NCBI GenBank assembly: GCA_038131695.1 | Contig: JAYPQA010000004.1 | Coordinates: 1 to 29,546 of the forward strand | Reading direction: 5' to 3' | Source: JADHLK01 sp038131695 | GTDB lineage: Bacteria > Pseudomonadota > Alphaproteobacteria > Puniceispirillales > Puniceispirillaceae | DNA: 29,546 nt | Part shown: one piece after another, positions 8,113 through 16,308 of the stretch | How the letters are laid out: every line of letters starts with the position of its first letter | Position numbering within the stretch: position 1 is the stretch's first letter | Notes under the pieces: generated by a model | Told to the model about the DNA's origin: nothing | Database searches by the model: none | What the model saw: the letters and a program-made list of their open reading frames with translations, nothing else | Made by a program: the position numbers and the translations under genes

Positions 8113-9192
8113 CTAACCGCTTGTCTCGACCAGCAAGCCTATCAAACGGTCATTGACATAATAATTATCGCGCCCGGAGCGCCGTTCGCTCACAAAGCTG
8201 GCGGCGGCCAGTTTTTTCAGATAGCTGCGGGCGGTCAATCTGGAAACTTTCAGATCATTCTGTACAAAACTGACCCTGGTGTAAGGATGGCGAAAAAGGT
8301 GATTGATCACATCCTGCGAATAGAGGCGCGGCAGGGTGCTGCGCATTTCCTGCTTGGTCTCAGCCATCAAGGTTCTGATACCTTCAATCAGTGTCAGAAC
8401 AGACTGCGCGCTGGTGCTGATGCAATCCAGCATATAGACAACCCATTCTTCCCAGGCCGCTTCCTCGCGCACCGCCTGCAACAGGCGGTAATAGTCAGGC
8501 CGGGTGCGGTTTATGGCCCGGCTGAGATAGAGGATTGGCTGATCCAGCAAGCCGGTTCTGGTCAGATAGAGCACATTCAGGATACGGCCAATGCGCCCAT
8601 TGCCATCGGGGAACGGGTGGATGGATTCGAACTGATGGTGAATCAGGGCCATCTTGATCAGCGGGTCGAGCTGGCAGAGAAAATCCTGATTGATGAAAGT
8701 TTCCAGATCCGCCATCAAGCGGATAATCACCTCCGGATCCTGTGGCGGCTCATAGACTGTCTGGCCGGTGGCCTGATTGCGCAGGATCGTGCCGGGCGTC
8801 GTGCGAAAGCCTGTCGCATGCTGTTTGAGATGCTGGCACATGGCGATCAGGTGATTGCAGCTGATGATATTCTGCTGGGCCCGCATCCCGTCCCAGCCAA
8901 TTTTCAGGGCCGTGCGATAGCGGGCCACCTCCTTGGCTTCCGGGCTTTGTTTTGACTGCATTTCCAGAGCAACCTGAAAAACCTCATCTTGCGTTGTGAC
9001 GATATTTTCGATCTCGGAACTGGCCAGAGCCTCTTGCAAGGCAATCGTATCAATCAAAATCGTCTGATTCGGCAGGCTGAGAGCCGCGCCCTTGACCTCA
9101 CCCAACGCCCGATTTGCCCGGCCCAGCGCCTTGAGCACCGGCACCGTCTCCAAAGCGGACCCATCTCCTATATTTTCCAGAATATCTTTCAT
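8113..9192 (-). CDS. Fic family protein (AMP-transferase) with N-terminal inhibitory motif and C-terminal winged helix
   Basis: 359-residue Fic protein of the SoFic-like architecture: a Fic_N domain (about 1-90), the Fic core with HPFPDGNGRIGR (192-203, catalytic H192, nucleotide-binding GNGR) and a winged helix-turn-helix (about 290-355). S58-x3-E62-N63 within SSEIENIVTT matches the class II (N-terminal) inhibitory helix S/T-x3-E-G/N, whose Glu keeps the enzyme off without a separate antitoxin. Such enzymes transfer AMP to protein hydroxyl groups; the target here is unknown. No strong ribosome-binding site precedes the ATG at 9192. The gene stands alone, with an AT-rich upstream region unlike its neighbours. 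The DNA-binding tail and the paired repeats upstream suggest self-regulation. Confidence 0.93.
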   Translation of the reverse strand: MKDILENIGDGSALETVPVLKALGRANRALGEVKGAALSLPNQTILIDTIALQEALASSEIENIVTTQDEVFQVALEMQSKQSPEAKEVARYRTALKIGWDGMRAQQNIISCNHLIAMCQHLKQHATGFRTTPGTILRNQATGQTVYEPPQDPEVIIRLMADLETFINQDFLCQLDPLIKMALIHHQFESIHPFPDGNGRIGRILNVLYLTRTGLLDQPILYLSRAINRTRPDYYRLLQAVREEAAWEEWVVYMLDCISTSAQSVLTLIEGIRTLMAETKQEMRSTLPRLYSQDVINHLFRHPYTRVSFVQNDLKVSRLTARSYLKKLAAASFVSERRSGRDNYYVNDRLIGLLVETSG

Positions 9193-9233
9193 TTATTTCG
9201 TTATTTGGTTGTTTTTCATATAGATTTAGATTT

Positions 9234-9258
9234 TATACATAAATAGTTTATATGTATA
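9234..9258. promoter_or_regulatory. Inverted-repeat operator candidate 1 upstream of fic
   Basis: TATACATA (9234-9241) and its exact reverse complement TATGTATA (9251-9258) flank 9 bases. The dyad lies about 40-65 bases before the fic ATG, within an AT-rich stretch rich in possible -10 elements. A second similar dyad lies about 40 bases further upstream. Such spacing is typical of sites for a dimeric winged-helix regulator; the Fic protein's own HTH is the obvious candidate (inference). Confidence 0.5.
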
Positions 9259-9272
9259 GAAACAGGTTTTTT

Positions 9273-9298
9273 TATACAAACAAATATGAATATGTATA
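9273..9298. promoter_or_regulatory. Inverted-repeat operator candidate 2 upstream of fic
   Basis: TATACAAA (9273-9280) and TATGTATA (9291-9298) form an imperfect dyad with 10 bases between. The right arm is identical to that of the dyad at 9234-9258. Dyad centres are about 40 bases apart, near four helical turns, compatible with cooperative binding. The site lies 17-42 bases past the pheA stop codon, so it is in the fic upstream region but also at the 3' end of the pheA transcript. Confidence 0.42.
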
Positions 9299-9314
9299 AA
9301 AAAACGGGTTTTCT

Positions 9315-10181
9315 TTAACTGGCTTGTTCGCTGGCCCCGTTTTGGCGGGCCGGGCTGGCCGGATAGCAGCCCAGAATCTGCACCCCGTCCGGCACGCAAT
9401 AAAAACGCAACTCCTCAAGCGCCAGCTGCATGGCCGGGTCGTCAATATGCCCTTCACAATCAGCATAGAATTGTGCCGCTTTCATCTGCCCGCCCAGCAT
9501 ATAGGATTCCAGCTTGGTCAGATTGATGCCATTGGTGGCAAAACCGCCGAGCGCCTTATACAGAACCGCGGGCACCGAGCGCACCTGAAACACCAGCGTT
9601 GTAATCGCCGGGCCTGCGGCCAGCGCCGGGATGGCCGGCTCTCTTGCCATAACCAGAAAGCGGGTGGTGTTGGAGGGCATATCCTCTATGCCGGCGCGCA
9701 GCACTTCCAGCCCGTGAATTTCGCCAGCCAGCGCCGAGGCAATAGCCCCAACCGCCGGGTCATTGCGGGCCGCCACATCCTGGGCCGCGCCCGCCGTATC
9801 AGAATGAATAACCGGCTTGATCCCCAGGGATTCCAGTGTCTGGCGGCATTGTGCCAGCCCCTGCTCATGGCTGTGCACCTCTTTGATAGCACCCAGATCA
9901 GAGCCTTTCGGGCCGAGCAGCATATGATTGACCGGCTGGTAATGCTCACCCAGAATATGCAGGCCGGATGAGGGCAGCAAATGATGAATATCAGCAACCC
10001 GCCCAGCGGTCGAATTTTCCACCGGCACCATCGCCAGCTCTGCCCGGCCCTGCTGCACCGCGGCCAGCATATCGCCAAAGGCCGGACAGGGCAGAATGTC
10101 ATGATCAGGATAGCAGGCCTGGCAAGCCATATGGGAATAGGCGCCAGGCACCCCCTGAAAGGCAATGATATTCGCGCTCAT
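9315..10181 (-). CDS. pheA: Prephenate dehydratase
   Basis: Monofunctional prephenate dehydratase (288 residues) converting prephenate to phenylpyruvate for phenylalanine synthesis. The catalytic domain (about 1-180) has FQGVPGAYSHMA, VPVENSTAGRV, HSHEQGLAQC and the NTTRFLVM signature. A C-terminal ACT domain (about 195-275), with FATNGINLTKLES, is the usual site of phenylalanine feedback. No chorismate mutase domain is fused. It begins two bases after the kdsB stop, an adjacency frequent in Alphaproteobacteria, so the two are probably cotranscribed. Confidence 0.96.
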   Translation of the reverse strand: MSANIIAFQGVPGAYSHMACQACYPDHDILPCPAFGDMLAAVQQGRAELAMVPVENSTAGRVADIHHLLPSSGLHILGEHYQPVNHMLLGPKGSDLGAIKEVHSHEQGLAQCRQTLESLGIKPVIHSDTAGAAQDVAARNDPAVGAIASALAGEIHGLEVLRAGIEDMPSNTTRFLVMAREPAIPALAAGPAITTLVFQVRSVPAVLYKALGGFATNGINLTKLESYMLGGQMKAAQFYADCEGHIDDPAMQLALEELRFYCVPDGVQILGCYPASPARQNGASEQAS

Positions 10182-10183
10182 AA

Positions 10184-10928
10184 TCAGCTGTCTCCTGTTC
10201 CGGCAAGCCGCGCCCGGGCCGCGTCCAAATCAGCTTGTGTATCAATGCCCGGCGGGGCGCTGTCAAGCCGGCCCACCGCAATATGCATACCCGCCTCCAG
10301 GGCGCGCAGCTGTTCCAGCTTTTCTGCCTGTTCCAGCGGCGAGGGCGGCAAGGCAACAAACCGGGCCAGCGCCGCACGCGACCAGCCATAAAGGCCAATA
10401 TGATGCCAGAAATGATCCCCGCCATGCGGCACCGGGGCACGGCTGAAATAGAGGGCCCGGCCGCGCTCAGGCTGCTGCCAGCTGACCACCGCCTTGACCA
10501 GCTGCGGCTGGCTGGCCTCATCGCCATCAGCCGGACAGACCAGCGTTGCCAAATCGCTGCCACTCTCCAGCAAAACCTCATCCAGCAAGCGCAAGGCCGC
10601 CGGGTCCAGCTCCGGCAAATCACCCTGCAAATTGATCACGCGGCAATATGTCTCATCCGGGTCCAGCTGGCACAAAGCCTGCCAAATCCGGTCTGAACCG
10701 GATGGCAGGTCCGGGTCAGTCATCACCGCCTGCCCGCCAGCAGCGCGCACCTGCTCAGCGATCCGTTCATCATCCGTGGCCACCGCAACCGGCCCCAAAT
10801 CCGCCGCCAGCGCCACTTCCAGCACGCGGCAAATCATCGGCTTGCCACCAATATCGGCCAGGGCTTGCCCGGCAAGCGGCTGGAGCCGATACGCGCCGGT
10901 ATCAGAATGATGGGTGATTGCGAAACAT
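10184..10928 (-). CDS. kdsB: 3-deoxy-manno-octulosonate cytidylyltransferase, with one frameshift near the N-terminus
   Basis: Activates KDO as CMP-KDO for lipopolysaccharide inner core assembly. The protein should start at 10928 with MDVSQSPIILIPARIGSSRLPGKP (nucleotide-binding loop), then continue LADIGGKPMICRVLEVA, but these two parts lie in different frames. Restoring one C in the C run on the minus strand (G run at 10861-10863) joins them exactly. The rest is normal, including LPSGSDRIWQAL, INLQGDLPELDP and HHIGLYGWSRAALARF. The frame reading on from 10184 extends past the shift to 10966 without family similarity there. KdsB is essential in most LPS-bearing cells, so sequencing error is likelier than a dead gene. 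Confidence 0.93.
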
Positions 10929-11092
10929 CCATAGCGATCTTGTGTTTTCCACAAAATGGGCAGCAAGGCAAAAGAAAACCGCTTCCCGCCCGCAACAGGG
11001 ACTTGAGAGGGCGCGGTTTTTCAGATAAAAACAGGCTGTCGGAAACTACACAAATCTTGAAGATTCCGAATTTTGGGGGAATAGAGATCGTT

Positions 11093-11665
11093 ATGACAGA
11101 CGCGCTGAAACTGAACAAACTTTTTGCCGGGGTTCTGATAGCTGGCCTGCTGGTCATGGCTGGGATCAAGCTGGGTGAGGTGTTGGTGCCGCACGGCCAT
11201 CTGGAAAGCAACGCCTACCCGATTGAGGTGGCTGACACGGCCGGCAGTGGGGACGCCCCGGCCGCGCCCGCTGGACCGGAGCCGATTCTGGCCCTCTTGG
11301 CCAGCGCTGATCTGGCAGCAGGCGAGAAATTGGCCAAGAAATGTGCAGCCTGTCATGTTTTTGAGGCAGGCGGAGCCAACAAGACCGGCCCGGCCTTGTG
11401 GAATATTGTCAATGCGGAAAAGGGCAAGGTTGCCGGGTTCGGCTATTCAGCTGCCTTGAGCGATTTTGGCGGGGCCTGGGATTACGCCTCTTTGAACCAG
11501 TTTCTTTACAAGCCAAAAGCCTATATCAGCGGCACCAAGATGAATTTTGCCGGGCTGAAAAAGCCGCAAGATCGGGCCAATATGATCGCCTGGATGCGGG
11601 CGATGGCCGACACGCCAGCCGCACTGCCCAGCGAGGCTGAGATCGCCGCCGAGAATGGCAGCTAA
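11093..11665 (+). CDS. Membrane-anchored class I c-type cytochrome (CycM-like)
   Basis: 190-residue cytochrome c552/CycM-type protein. A hydrophobic uncleaved anchor (about 8-32) is followed by a flexible Ala/Pro/Gly-rich linker (about 45-65) and a class I cytochrome c domain. The haem site is CAACH (84-88), with likely axial M150 in SGTKMNFAGLK. It probably shuttles electrons between the bc1 complex and terminal oxidase at the periplasmic face. The start at 11093 is supported by a GGGGGAA stretch upstream and by the signal anchor; the open frame runs further upstream without similarity. Its stop overlaps the start of hisN by 11 bases. Divergent from kdsB, as often seen in Alphaproteobacteria. 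Confidence 0.93.
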   Translation: MTDALKLNKLFAGVLIAGLLVMAGIKLGEVLVPHGHLESNAYPIEVADTAGSGDAPAAPAGPEPILALLASADLAAGEKLAKKCAACHVFEAGGANKTGPALWNIVNAEKGKVAGFGYSAALSDFGGAWDYASLNQFLYKPKAYISGTKMNFAGLKKPQDRANMIAWMRAMADTPAALPSEAEIAAENGS

Positions 11666-12467
11666 AGCAGAGCGTCTTGACAGCGAAAGGCTGGCCGGCT
11701 TTCTGGCCAGCCTGCCCGCCCTGTCCAGAGCCGTTATCCTGCCTCTATTCCGCTCTGGCCTGGAGCGTTTCCAAAAAGCCGACAAAAGCCCTGTCACAGA
11801 AGCAGATCGCCAGACGGAACAGGTCTTGCGGCAGGCCATTTCAAACGCCTTTCCAGAGCATTCGATTTTGGGCGAGGAATTTGGCGGGACCGCCACAGAT
11901 GGCTATTGCTGGGTGCTGGACCCGATTGACGGCACCCGCCCGTTTCTGGCTGGCAAGCCCAGCTTTGGCAGTCTGGTGGGCTTGTGTCTGGATGGCCAGC
12001 CGGTTGCCGGGCTGATTGACCTGCCCGCCCTTGGCGAAAGCTATATCGGTATCATTGATCCGCAAGGCCAGCCGCTTTACAGCCAGGGGCCGGATGGCTC
12101 TGCCCTGCACAGCAGCCGCTGTGACCAGCTGGCCCAGGCCCGCATCGCGACCACCTCACCGCACGCTTTTTCAGAAGCCGGCTGGCAGGACTGGCTGCGC
12201 CTGTCGGGCTTGTGTGAAAATGTGCTCTATGGCGGCGATTGCTCCAACTATGCGCTGCTGGCTGCCGGCCATATTGAGATTGTGATGGAAGACAGTCTGG
12301 CCAGCCATGATATCATGGCACTGGTGCCGGTGCTGCTGGCCAGCGGCGCCTGTGTCTCGGACTGGGCCGGCCAGCCGGTAACGCTCCATAATCATAAAGG
12401 CCAGCTGCTTTGTTCGGCCAATCAGGCCCTGCATGAGGCCGCCCTGGCCCGCCTGTCGGCCAGCTGA
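11655..12467 (+). CDS. hisN: Inositol monophosphatase family protein, probable histidinol-phosphatase
   Basis: 270-residue Mg-dependent phosphatase of the IMPase superfamily. Metal ligands are seen in ILGEEFG (E74, E75) and DPIDGTRPF (89-97). The TRPF variant and the later HDIMALVPVLLASG, in place of the inositol-specific WDxAAG, point to the HisN branch (histidinol phosphate to histidinol). Other substrates such as inositol or nucleotide phosphates cannot be excluded. It overlaps the cytochrome c gene by 11 bases, so translation is likely coupled, although no metabolic link between the two is evident. Confidence 0.9.
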   Translation: MAAKAERLDSERLAGFLASLPALSRAVILPLFRSGLERFQKADKSPVTEADRQTEQVLRQAISNAFPEHSILGEEFGGTATDGYCWVLDPIDGTRPFLAGKPSFGSLVGLCLDGQPVAGLIDLPALGESYIGIIDPQGQPLYSQGPDGSALHSSRCDQLAQARIATTSPHAFSEAGWQDWLRLSGLCENVLYGGDCSNYALLAAGHIEIVMEDSLASHDIMALVPVLLASGACVSDWAGQPVTLHNHKGQLLCSANQALHEAALARLSAS

Positions 12468-12478
12468 CAGCCAACCGG

Positions 12479-13423
12479 GTGACAGCCTTGATCATCGGCT
12501 ATTATGACAAAACCGGCGACCGCCAGAGCCAGACGCGCTGGCAGCATCTGTTACAATCCGCCTTTGCCGGCGCCAGATTTGTGTCGCTGGACAGCCCTGA
12601 GGGACGGCAGGCAGATATTGCCCTTGTTTGGGGCCCGCCTGCCGGTCTGCTGGCCAGCTGTGTCCGCCTGCGGCTTATCATCTCTCTGGGTCAGGGGGTG
12701 GATCATATCATGCGCGATCCGGACTTGCCGCAGACTGTGCCGATTTGCCGTCTGGTGGATCCTGATATGGCCCACGCGCTGAGCCAATGGGTCATCGCTG
12801 TCCTGCTGGATCATTTGCGCGACGGGCCCGCCTATCGGGAACAGGCAGACGCGCGGATTTTTCAGGCGCGCCCGCAAACCCAGACTTTTCGCCTGCCCGT
12901 GGCCGTCTATGGGCTGGGGGCGATAGGCAGCGTCATCGCCGAGCGGCTGGCGGCCCTCGGCTTTCAGGTTCTGGGCTGGGCCGCTTCGCAAAAATCCCTG
13001 CCGGATATTGCCTGTCATAGCGGGCCGTCCGGCTGGCAGCATTGCCTGCAAACCGCCCGCGCCCATATCTGTATCCTGCCGCTGACGGCACAGACACACG
13101 ATTTATTCAACGCCGAAGCCTTTGCCCAGATGCCGAAAGCCAGCTATTTCATCAATGGCGGGCGCGGGCATCAGCTGGTTGAGGAAGATTTGCTGTCCGC
13201 CATCCAATCCGGCCAGCTGGCCGGGGCGGCTCTGGATGTCTTTCGCACCGAGCCGCTGCCCCAGGATCATGCTTTCTGGTCGGAGCCGCGCATCGCCATC
13301 TGGCCCCATATTGCGGCGCGCACCAATCCGCAAACCGCCTCCCGCCAGGTCATTGCTGCGATACAGGCGGTGCTGGCGGGCCAGCAACCGGCCCATCTTC
13401 TGGACCGGGCCCGCGGCTACTAG
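12479..13423 (+). CDS. D-isomer-specific 2-hydroxyacid dehydrogenase, GhrA-like (glyoxylate/hydroxypyruvate reductase)
   Basis: 314-residue NAD(P)-dependent reductase. The Rossmann loop is YGLGAIGS (144-151). The catalytic triad is visible as R229 (INGGRG), E258 (DVFRTEPLP) and H277 (WPHIAA). Length and the C-terminal WPHIAARTNP are typical of the GhrA group, which reduces glyoxylate and hydroxypyruvate; substrate is inferred from family. The start is a GTG at 12479, 11 bases after hisN, suggesting one transcript with the cytochrome and hisN. Its stop codon shares the CTAG tetranucleotide with the stop of the opposing aminopeptidase gene. Confidence 0.9.
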   Translation: MTALIIGYYDKTGDRQSQTRWQHLLQSAFAGARFVSLDSPEGRQADIALVWGPPAGLLASCVRLRLIISLGQGVDHIMRDPDLPQTVPICRLVDPDMAHALSQWVIAVLLDHLRDGPAYREQADARIFQARPQTQTFRLPVAVYGLGAIGSVIAERLAALGFQVLGWAASQKSLPDIACHSGPSGWQHCLQTARAHICILPLTAQTHDLFNAEAFAQMPKASYFINGGRGHQLVEEDLLSAIQSGQLAGAALDVFRTEPLPQDHAFWSEPRIAIWPHIAARTNPQTASRQVIAAIQAVLAGQQPAHLLDRARGY

Positions 13424-14799
13424 CCTGCCTTCTCGCTGATCAGCCCATAAAGCGCCCGCAGCCCCATCGCCTCACCCCCTTTGGGCCGCCCGGGCCGCGC
13501 TGACAGGTTCCAGCCCATCACATCCAGATGCAGCCAGTTCAGCTGTTTGCCAACAAAGCGGCGCAAAAACAGGGCAGCGGTAATCGCCCCGCCATAGCCG
13601 GAGGAGCCGGTGCTGGACAAGGCCGCCTGCCCGGCATCCAAAAACCGCTCATAGGGATCAAACAAGGGCAGCTGCCAGACCGGGTCTGCCCAGTCCCCGG
13701 AAATCTGTATCAGCCGGGCTGCAGTCTGGCTGTCATTGGCAAACAGGGCCGGACATTCGGTGCCAAGGGCCACCCGCGCCGCGCCGGTCAGCGTCGCAAA
13801 ATCAACCAGCAAATCCGGCTTTTCCTGCACCGCCAGATGCAAGGCATCCGCCAGCAGCAAGCGCCCCTCTGCATCGGTATTGCCCACCTCTACCGGAATA
13901 CCGGCAGCCGTATCGATCACATCAAGCGGGCGCATGGAGCGATCTGAAATGGCATTTTCCGCCGCCGGAACCAGCACCCGCAGCTGCACTTCCAGCCCGG
14001 CGGCCATAATCGCCTCAGCCAGCCCCAGCACATGGGCCGCCCCGCCCATATCCTTTTTCATCAGCTCCATCGCCCGCGAAGGCTTGATATCCAGACCGCC
14101 TGAATCAAAGGTCACCCCCTTGCCGACCAGCGTGATGAGCGGCCCCGTCTTGCCCCAGCGCATATCCATCAGCCGCGGCGGGATTTCAGCAGAACGGCCC
14201 ACCACATGAATGGCCGGACAGCCGCTTTCCAGCTTCTTGCCGGACAGGGTTGCCAGCCGCGCCCCATAGCGGCCAGCCAAATCCGCACAGGCCTGTTGCA
14301 AATCAGCCGGTGTCATCTTGTTCGCGGGCATATTGATCAAATCGCGGCACAGCCGGGTGCCAGCCAGCAGCGGGCCCAGCCCTTGCGAAACCGGGCTGGC
14401 CAGCAGCTGCGCCGCCGCCGGGGCCGGGCTCTCTGGCAGGCGCAGATCAAAACTGTATTGTGCCAGACCCCAGCCCAGCATCAGCATCTCCTCCAGCTCT
14501 GCCGCCCGGCCATGCAGAACCGGCTGCCAGCTGCCGGGCGGACAGGATTTTGCCGCCGCCGCCATCTGCCAGACCGGCGCATCACTCAGGATCAGCACCG
14601 CCCCGGCCAACTCGCCCGTGCTGCCGGGAAAGGCCGCCAGCTGCCCGGCCTTGGCCTGAAAGCCCGAACTTTCCAGCCAGCTGCGCGCCTGCGGCTCAGC
14701 CTGTTCCAGCCAGCCCGGCCACGCCTCTTTTGGCACAATATGCAAAGGGAGGGCCGTTTCTGCCTCGATAAAACCGTCTGTCTGCTGAATCTGTGTCAT
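13420..14799 (-). CDS. Leucyl aminopeptidase (M17 family)
   Basis: 459-residue cytosolic metallo-aminopeptidase releasing N-terminal residues from peptides. The C-terminal catalytic domain has the two-metal site: LVGKGVTFDSGGLDIKP (224-240, with Lys and Asp ligands), MKKDMGGAAHVLG and the M17 signature NTDAEGRL (307-314). The first ~150 residues form the more variable N-terminal domain. The start at 14799 (MTQIQQTDGF) lies just outside the upstream MATE gene; an eight-A run sits immediately before it, and the frame continues further upstream into that gene without similarity. The stop overlaps that of the convergent dehydrogenase gene. Confidence 0.94.
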   Translation of the reverse strand: MTQIQQTDGFIEAETALPLHIVPKEAWPGWLEQAEPQARSWLESSGFQAKAGQLAAFPGSTGELAGAVLILSDAPVWQMAAAAKSCPPGSWQPVLHGRAAELEEMLMLGWGLAQYSFDLRLPESPAPAAAQLLASPVSQGLGPLLAGTRLCRDLINMPANKMTPADLQQACADLAGRYGARLATLSGKKLESGCPAIHVVGRSAEIPPRLMDMRWGKTGPLITLVGKGVTFDSGGLDIKPSRAMELMKKDMGGAAHVLGLAEAIMAAGLEVQLRVLVPAAENAISDRSMRPLDVIDTAAGIPVEVGNTDAEGRLLLADALHLAVQEKPDLLVDFATLTGAARVALGTECPALFANDSQTAARLIQISGDWADPVWQLPLFDPYERFLDAGQAALSSTGSSGYGGAITAALFLRRFVGKQLNWLHLDVMGWNLSARPGRPKGGEAMGLRALYGLISEKAG

Positions 14800-14809
14800 C
14801 TTTTTTTTC

Positions 14810-16156
14810 TTATCCCGGCTCTGCGGTGCCTGATCCGGCCAGCGCACGCACCCGGCCCATCATGGCGAGCAGCACCAGCCCGCGCATGACCAGATAAAGA
14901 TTAAAGCTGGCCAACAGCCCGTCAAGACTGTCCATGCCAATTATCCAGAGCAGACCGGCGAAAAACAGCACCGAGATGATCATCGCATTGCGCATCTCAC
15001 GGCCCAGCGCCGCCCCGACAAAAATACCATCCATCTGAAAGGCCAGAAAAGAGGCCAGCGGCAGCACCGCAGCCCAGAGCCAGACCTGATGCGTTGCCTC
15101 CTGCAAAAGCGGCTGGCTGGTCAGCAGCGGGATGATCCAACCCGCGCCAGTCACGATAATCAGGGTCATGAACAGGCCCGCCGCCGCCGCCAGCCAGCAG
15201 CTGCGCCAGACAACAAGGTTCAGCATCCGGCGATCATGCTGGCCTATCGCAGACCCAGCCAGCGCCTCACCGGCATGGGCAAACCCGTCCAGCCCGAAGG
15301 CAATCAGGCTGAACAGCACCAGAATAATCTTCATCGCCCCCAGCTCTGCCACACCTTGGGAAGCCGCCGCATAAACCAGAACCGCCTCAGCCAGCAGCAG
15401 CAGCATGGTGCGCACGGTAATATCGCGCCCGACCAGCAAAAACCCGGTCCAGCCTGCGCGGGCAAACAATCCGGGCAAGCGCAAGGTGAAGCGCAGGCCA
15501 AAACGGGCTGCCAAATGCCGCCGCACCAGAAATACAGTCAGCCCCAGCCCCAGCCATTGCGCGCCCACCGAGGCCAGCGCCACCCCCTCAATCTGGGTAT
15601 CGAGGCCAAAGACCAGCCAGAAATTCAGCGCGATATTGGCCAGATTGACAAAGATCAGCTGCGCCATTGCCAGCCGCATGGCCTGAACCCCATAAAGCCA
15701 GCCCAGCAACACCATATTGGCCAGCGCCGCCGGAGCCGCCAGAATCCGCCAGCCAACATAGCTGTCCATATAGGCCTCAACCGCCTGGTCAGCGCTGAAA
15801 ATACCCGTCGCTGCCAAAATCAGCAGCGGGGCCAGCAGGATCAAGGCCCCGCCCAGCCCGGCCGCCAATATCAGCGATCTGGCCAATATCAGCTGCAGCC
15901 CGTCCATATCCTTGCGGCCATAGCATTGCGCCACAAAACCCGTGGTTCCCATACGCAAAAAGCCAAAGCCCATATAAAAGAAATTGAATAGCAGGCTGCC
16001 CAGCGCGACCCCGCCAACCAAAGCCGGATCAGACAGATGCCCCATCATCGCCACATCTGTTGCCCCAACCAGCGGCATGGTCATGTTGGACAGCATGATC
16101 GGCCAGCTAAGCTGCCAGATACGCCGCCAAGAGCTGCTATCGAGAGATCTGTCCAT
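14810..16156 (-). CDS. MATE family multidrug or metabolite exporter (DinF-like)
   Basis: 448-residue inner-membrane antiporter with about twelve hydrophobic helices in two MatE repeats. The N-terminus WPIMLSNMTMPLVGATDVAMMGHLSD and MGFGFLRMGTTGFVAQCYGRKD are typical of the DinF branch, as is FGLDGFAHAGEALAGSAIGQ at the start of the second half. The family couples Na+ or H+ influx to export of cationic drugs or metabolites; the substrate cannot be read from sequence. It ends 10 bases before the aminopeptidase start, so both probably share a transcript. Divergent from the glycosyltransferase gene; the 150-base gap between them holds promoter-like TTGACA (16199-16204, plus) and TATAGT (16275-16280). 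Confidence 0.93.
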   Translation of the reverse strand: MDRSLDSSSWRRIWQLSWPIMLSNMTMPLVGATDVAMMGHLSDPALVGGVALGSLLFNFFYMGFGFLRMGTTGFVAQCYGRKDMDGLQLILARSLILAAGLGGALILLAPLLILAATGIFSADQAVEAYMDSYVGWRILAAPAALANMVLLGWLYGVQAMRLAMAQLIFVNLANIALNFWLVFGLDTQIEGVALASVGAQWLGLGLTVFLVRRHLAARFGLRFTLRLPGLFARAGWTGFLLVGRDITVRTMLLLLAEAVLVYAAASQGVAELGAMKIILVLFSLIAFGLDGFAHAGEALAGSAIGQHDRRMLNLVVWRSCWLAAAAGLFMTLIIVTGAGWIIPLLTSQPLLQEATHQVWLWAAVLPLASFLAFQMDGIFVGAALGREMRNAMIISVLFFAGLLWIIGMDSLDGLLASFNLYLVMRGLVLLAMMGRVRALAGSGTAEPG

Positions 16157-16308
16157 GCGCTCTTTTTACTCTTTTGATCCCGCGCTGGCGACCCGCTTTT
16201 GACAGTGGAAAAAAAAAGCCCGATCCGCTACAAACAAAAGGCCGGTTCGGCTGCCTGCCGGAGAGCACCCCGGCTATAGTGCATCTGGCCACACAGGATG
16301 GGAATAGC

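Noticed and set aside
9301..9330. Intrinsic terminator after pheA
   Set aside because: There is a T-run on the minus strand, but the preceding AAAAC/GTTTT arms leave too short a loop and too weak a stem to claim a terminator.
16199..16232. Strong promoter for the GT83 gene beginning with TTGACA
   Set aside because: A perfect -35 hexamer is present, but there is no acceptable -10 at 16-18 bases; TATAGT at 16275 lacks a good -35. Mentioned only as promoter-like.
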